Source: Rickettsiales bacterium (lineage in GTDB: Bacteria > Pseudomonadota > Alphaproteobacteria > Rs-D84). Taken from it: 7,577 nucleotides of DNA. The stretch spans positions 1 through 7,577 of the forward strand of contig JAITLD010000075.1 in the NCBI GenBank assembly GCA_031278055.1, in the 5' to 3' direction. The first letter of the stretch is position 1, and each line of letters starts with the position of its first letter. Below, in pieces: positions 4,895-7,577 of the stretch. The notes under the pieces are model-generated. The model worked only from the letters and a program-made list of their open reading frames with translations. It had not been told where the DNA came from and ran no database searches. The position numbers and the translations under genes are program-made.

Positions 4895-7357
4895 TCACGC
4901 GGAAAGCGCGGCCCATTCCAATTCGCCGATCAACTCCGTTCCTGAAAACATCAAATCTTCGACGTTCAGAACGTTTTTTATATCGCCTGCCGCCGCGCGA
5001 AGGGTTTCCTTGTCGGCGACAATTAATTTCCTTATCGGCGCTTTCATCGATTTATTCGCATCTGTTTTTTTGCCGCGCGCAATCCTTACCAGTTCGCATA
5101 CATCGCCGTAATAGGCCGCGTCCATCGAAATTTCTTCTTTATAGTCCGGCCACTTTGTAGGAAACGGCTGCAAATGGACCGAACTGTCATGCGTTTCATT
5201 CCAAACATGCTCTGTGACGAATGGCATGAACGGCGCAAACAGCGCGCCAAAAGTTTCCAATGCCAGAATGAATGTGCCGACGGCGGAATCGTCCCCGGAG
5301 TATGCGCGCGCCTTTGCAATTTCGAGATAGTTGTCGCAGAAATCCCAGAATGCCTGTTCTGTCGCGAGCAAGGCGTTTGCATAATCATTTTCCAAAAATG
5401 ATTTTTCAGAGGCGGCGCACGCGCCGCGCAGTCCGCGCACGAATCCCAAATCCAGGCCATTTGTTATTTTCGCACGTTTTTTCCCGCCGACAATGCCGAA
5501 CACGAATTTCGACGCGTTCCAGAATTTCACAACCAGCTTGCGTTTCTGTTCCATTATTTTTTCGTCATTGGTTCCGTCTATCCCCCATTTGATAGACGCC
5601 GCCCACAATCGTATGGCGTCCGCGCCGTATTTTTCAATCAGCGCGGCCGGCGTGACTACGTTGCCTTTTGATTTGGACATTTTTTTTCTGTCGGGGTCCA
5701 GCACGAATCCGTTTATCCATAATTCTTTCCACGGCAGCTTTCCATCGTTGTTCAGCATTGTTGCGAGAATTGTATAAAAATCCCATGTTCTGATAATTTC
5801 ATGTCCGTTCCAGCGCGAATCGAAAGGCACGTCAAGATTCGCGGACGGCGACATTGCCATTGCTATTTTCGGCGTCAGCGCGCTGGTCATCCAGGTATCC
5901 ATGACGTCCGAATCCCCTATGAATCCGCCAGGTTGTCCGCGCCGCGATTCATCGAATCCGTTCGGGCAATCGGACGACGGGTCGCACGGCAGCGCATTTG
6001 CCAAAATAGGATTGTCGAAATCGGCCTTTCCATCCGCATTCAATTTATACCAAACCGGAAACGGTATTCCGAAAAAACGCTGGCGGGATATGGCCCAATC
6101 CTGATTCAATCCGTCTATCCAGTTTTCGAGGCGCTTGCCCATGTGCGCGGGCGTCCAGCGGATTTTTTCTCCGCTTTTTTTCAACGCGTCTTGTTTTCCC
6201 AAAAGCGACACATACCATTGGCGGGAAGGCACGAATTCTATCGGAGAATCGCCTCTTTCATAAAACTTCACGCTGTGCACGATAGGGCGCGGCTCCGATA
6301 CAAGCCCGCCGGATTCGCGCAACCATTCGACGATAAGCTCGCGCGCGGATTTAATGGGAAGCCCGACCAATTCTTTCCGCGTCATGAATTCGGAATCGAT
6401 GATTTTTCCGTCGCGCCCTATGATTTGCCTTAACGGCAGATTATGCTCTTTCCAAAATTTCACGTCGTCGTTGTCGCCGAAAGTGCAAACCATCATTATT
6501 CCGGTACCCTTTTTTGGATCGGCGTGCGGGTCGCCAAAAATTGGAACATGCGCGCCGAACAGCGGCACGATTGCGTTTTTTCCAATCAGGCGCTTGTATC
6601 TGTCGTCGTCCGGATGTGCCACGATAGCTATGCACGCCGGCAAGAATTCCGGCCGCGTTGTCGCGATTACAAAGCTGTCCCCGCCCTCGACGCCGAATTT
6701 TATATCATGGAAAAATCCCGCGGTCTCGCGGTCTTCTATTTCCGCCTGCGCGACTGCCGTCTGAAATTCCGTATCCCACATTGTCGGCGCCTCAAGCGAT
6801 TTTATATTTCCGTTTTTGTAAAGATTGATGAACGATTCCTGCGCCAGGCGAATCGCGTCGTTTGAAATTGTCGAATACATCAGCGACCAGTCATAGGAAA
6901 ATCCCATGCGCCGCAAAGTGTCCTCGAAAATCTTTTCGTCCTGCTCTATCAGCCTGCGGCATGATTCGATAAAATTGCGGCGCGAAATGCGCGTTGGAGG
7001 CGCGTCGAACTTTTCTTTGTGAACGGCGGAGAAGCCCGGATCATAAGGCAGCGACGGATCGCATTTTATATTAAAGTAATTTTGCACGCGCCGTTCGGTC
7101 GGCAACCCGTTGTCATCCCATCCTATCGGAAAAAATAAATTCTTGCCCCGCATGCGGTGGAATCTGGCCATAATGTCCGCCTGGGAATATCCGTAAATAT
7201 GCCCGATGTGGAGTGACCCCGACACAGTTGGGGGGGGGGTGTCGATTGCGAATATATTTTCGCGCGGAGTGTTCGGTTTATATTTATACGCGCCGGATTT
7301 TTCCCATTCATGAATATATTTTTCTTCTAGTTTTTTTGAATCGTATTTGTCCAGCAT
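4895..7357 (-). CDS. valS: Valyl-tRNA synthetase, archaeal-like type 2
   Basis: A class I aminoacyl-tRNA synthetase that charges tRNA-Val in the cytoplasm. The 820-aa protein carries PPPTVSGSLHIGH with the HIGH signature at 50-53, DDNGLPTER (81-89), a CP1 editing domain containing ATTRPE (232-237) and GTGIMMVCTFGD (284-295), the catalytic-domain block NQDWAISRQRFFGIPFPVWY (418-437), KMSKS at 559-563, and an anticodon-binding helical domain from about 600. CTFGDNDD in the editing domain, LPTER, and the lack of the C-terminal coiled-coil arm of ordinary bacterial ValRS place it with the archaeal/rickettsial type 2 enzymes. An AAGGA site lies seven bases before the ATG. Codons for Pro41-43 form a C10 run. 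The gene is intact; an unrecognised 110-aa gene follows after 50 nt. Confidence 0.97.
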   Translation of the reverse strand: MLDKYDSKKLEEKYIHEWEKSGAYKYKPNTPRENIFAIDTPPPTVSGSLHIGHIYGYSQADIMARFHRMRGKNLFFPIGWDDNGLPTERRVQNYFNIKCDPSLPYDPGFSAVHKEKFDAPPTRISRRNFIESCRRLIEQDEKIFEDTLRRMGFSYDWSLMYSTISNDAIRLAQESFINLYKNGNIKSLEAPTMWDTEFQTAVAQAEIEDRETAGFFHDIKFGVEGGDSFVIATTRPEFLPACIAIVAHPDDDRYKRLIGKNAIVPLFGAHVPIFGDPHADPKKGTGIMMVCTFGDNDDVKFWKEHNLPLRQIIGRDGKIIDSEFMTRKELVGLPIKSARELIVEWLRESGGLVSEPRPIVHSVKFYERGDSPIEFVPSRQWYVSLLGKQDALKKSGEKIRWTPAHMGKRLENWIDGLNQDWAISRQRFFGIPFPVWYKLNADGKADFDNPILANALPCDPSSDCPNGFDESRRGQPGGFIGDSDVMDTWMTSALTPKIAMAMSPSANLDVPFDSRWNGHEIIRTWDFYTILATMLNNDGKLPWKELWINGFVLDPDRKKMSKSKGNVVTPAALIEKYGADAIRLWAASIKWGIDGTNDEKIMEQKRKLVVKFWNASKFVFGIVGGKKRAKITNGLDLGFVRGLRGACAASEKSFLENDYANALLATEQAFWDFCDNYLEIAKARAYSGDDSAVGTFILALETFGALFAPFMPFVTEHVWNETHDSSVHLQPFPTKWPDYKEEISMDAAYYGDVCELVRIARGKKTDANKSMKAPIRKLIVADKETLRAAAGDIKNVLNVEDLMFSGTELIGELEWAALSA
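7230..7239 (-). repeat. Ten-base C homopolymer inside valS
   Basis: On the coding strand ACC CCC CCC CCA encodes Thr40-Pro43, giving ten consecutive C (plus-strand G, 7230-7239) within the PPPTVSG ATP-binding motif. The reading frame is open at this exact length. Runs of this kind are prone to slippage in replication and to sequencing error. Confidence 0.95.
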
Positions 7358-7364
7358 TTATTTT

Positions 7365-7369
7365 TCCTT
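7365..7369 (-). promoter_or_regulatory. Shine-Dalgarno of valS
   Basis: AAGGA on the minus strand, seven bases before the ATG at 7355-7357, supports the chosen valS start, which also matches the usual N-terminus of the enzyme (a short basic leader before the PPPTVSG motif). Confidence 0.65.
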
Positions 7370-7375
7370 TCCACT

Positions 7376-7404
7376 TATATATCAATCAATGTATTCTCGC
7401 CCAA
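7376..7404 (-). promoter_or_regulatory. Weak candidate promoter of valS
   Basis: TTGGGC (7399-7404) and TATATA (7376-7381) are 17 bp apart on the minus strand, placing a start site just before the Shine-Dalgarno. Both boxes are imperfect. A consensus TTGACA also exists at 7423-7428 but has no -10 box at the right distance. Confidence 0.3.
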
Positions 7405-7438
7405 CATTCATAAAATTCTTAATGTCAATTCCCATGGA

Positions 7439-7467
7439 CCATAATAATTATCAATTATTAATTATGG
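7439..7467. repeat. AT-rich dyad upstream of valS
   Basis: CCATAAT (7439-7445) and ATTATGG (7461-7467) are exact complements around a 15-bp centre that contains the AT-rich motif also seen at 933-947. It could be an operator but is more simply part of the AT-rich intergenic repeat family of this genome. Confidence 0.4.
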
Positions 7468-7577
7468 CTCTTGACTAGCATCTCGACAAAAAATTAATTA
7501 ATTTAGCAATTATTTTCGCTAAATCATTGGTTCAGCGGTTATATTTATTCCTCTACAAAACACAAGATAATCTTACT
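7468..7577. other. AT-rich region at the right edge, no gene called
   Basis: No convincing coding sequence. A 7-bp stem, ATTTAGC (7501-7507) with GCTAAAT (7518-7524), is followed on the minus strand by a T-rich stretch (7487-7500), so it might be a weak terminator for a minus-strand gene lying beyond the window. A minus-strand frame open from the edge to a TAA at 7545-7547 is only ten codons long, which is too little to call. Confidence 0.35.

Noticed and set aside
5801..6433. 210-aa plus-strand reading frame inside valS, plus several shorter ones (4527-5111, 6354-6865)
   Set aside because: They lie antisense to conserved valS or the 110-aa gene, resemble no family and arise from GC-biased codon positions.
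7545..7577. 3' end of another minus-strand gene at the right edge
   Set aside because: Only ten open codons before TAA, in AT-rich sequence; cannot be told from chance.

Overview
The window looks like bacterial chromosome from an alphaproteobacterium, probably an uncultured or host-associated lineage. Three things point that way. The valyl-tRNA synthetase is the archaeal-like (type 2) form known from Rickettsia. The MerR-type regulator closely resembles the small MerR protein often found beside ihfA in Alphaproteobacteria. The GyrA has a long acidic insertion in its C-terminal domain. Genes are moderately GC-rich and the gaps between them are AT-rich and full of short palindromes. The standard genetic code applies: UGA is used as a stop in several genes. 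I cannot place the organism more finely from the sequence alone.

Layout. 1-251 is a repeat-rich stretch: a perfect 28-bp inverted pair of ATTCCC..GGGAAT palindromes (85-112 and 161-188), a probable third copy cut by the window edge, two further perfect hairpins, and a large foldback (213-290) that runs into the end of the antitoxin gene. 252-846 (minus strand) is a two-gene toxin-antitoxin module, with a RelE/HigB-like toxin first and a HigA-like antitoxin second, overlapping by 8 nt, behind a possible promoter and operator. 847-1144 is non-coding and ends in a good sigma70-like promoter and Shine-Dalgarno for gyrA. 1145-4508 (plus strand) is a compact set: gyrA, an unrecognised 56-aa ORF starting inside the gyrA stop region, a 116-aa MerR-family regulator, and a doubtful 18-aa ORF. 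4512-7357 (minus strand) holds valS followed by an unrecognised 110-aa protein, convergent with the gyrA set and only a few bases from it. 7358-7577 is the AT-rich upstream region of valS.

How the parts relate. gyrA (supercoiling) and valS (translation) are housekeeping genes. The overlaps and short gaps suggest the 56-aa protein and the MerR regulator are co-transcribed with gyrA. The toxin-antitoxin pair and its palindromes look like an accessory insertion in the gap upstream of gyrA. I saw no CRISPR array, tRNA, rRNA or transposase gene. No clearly new multi-gene system is visible. The items most worth a second look are the foldback over the antitoxin 3' end, the ten-base homopolymer inside the ATP-binding motif of valS, the archaeal-type ValRS, and the unannotated 56-aa ORF.
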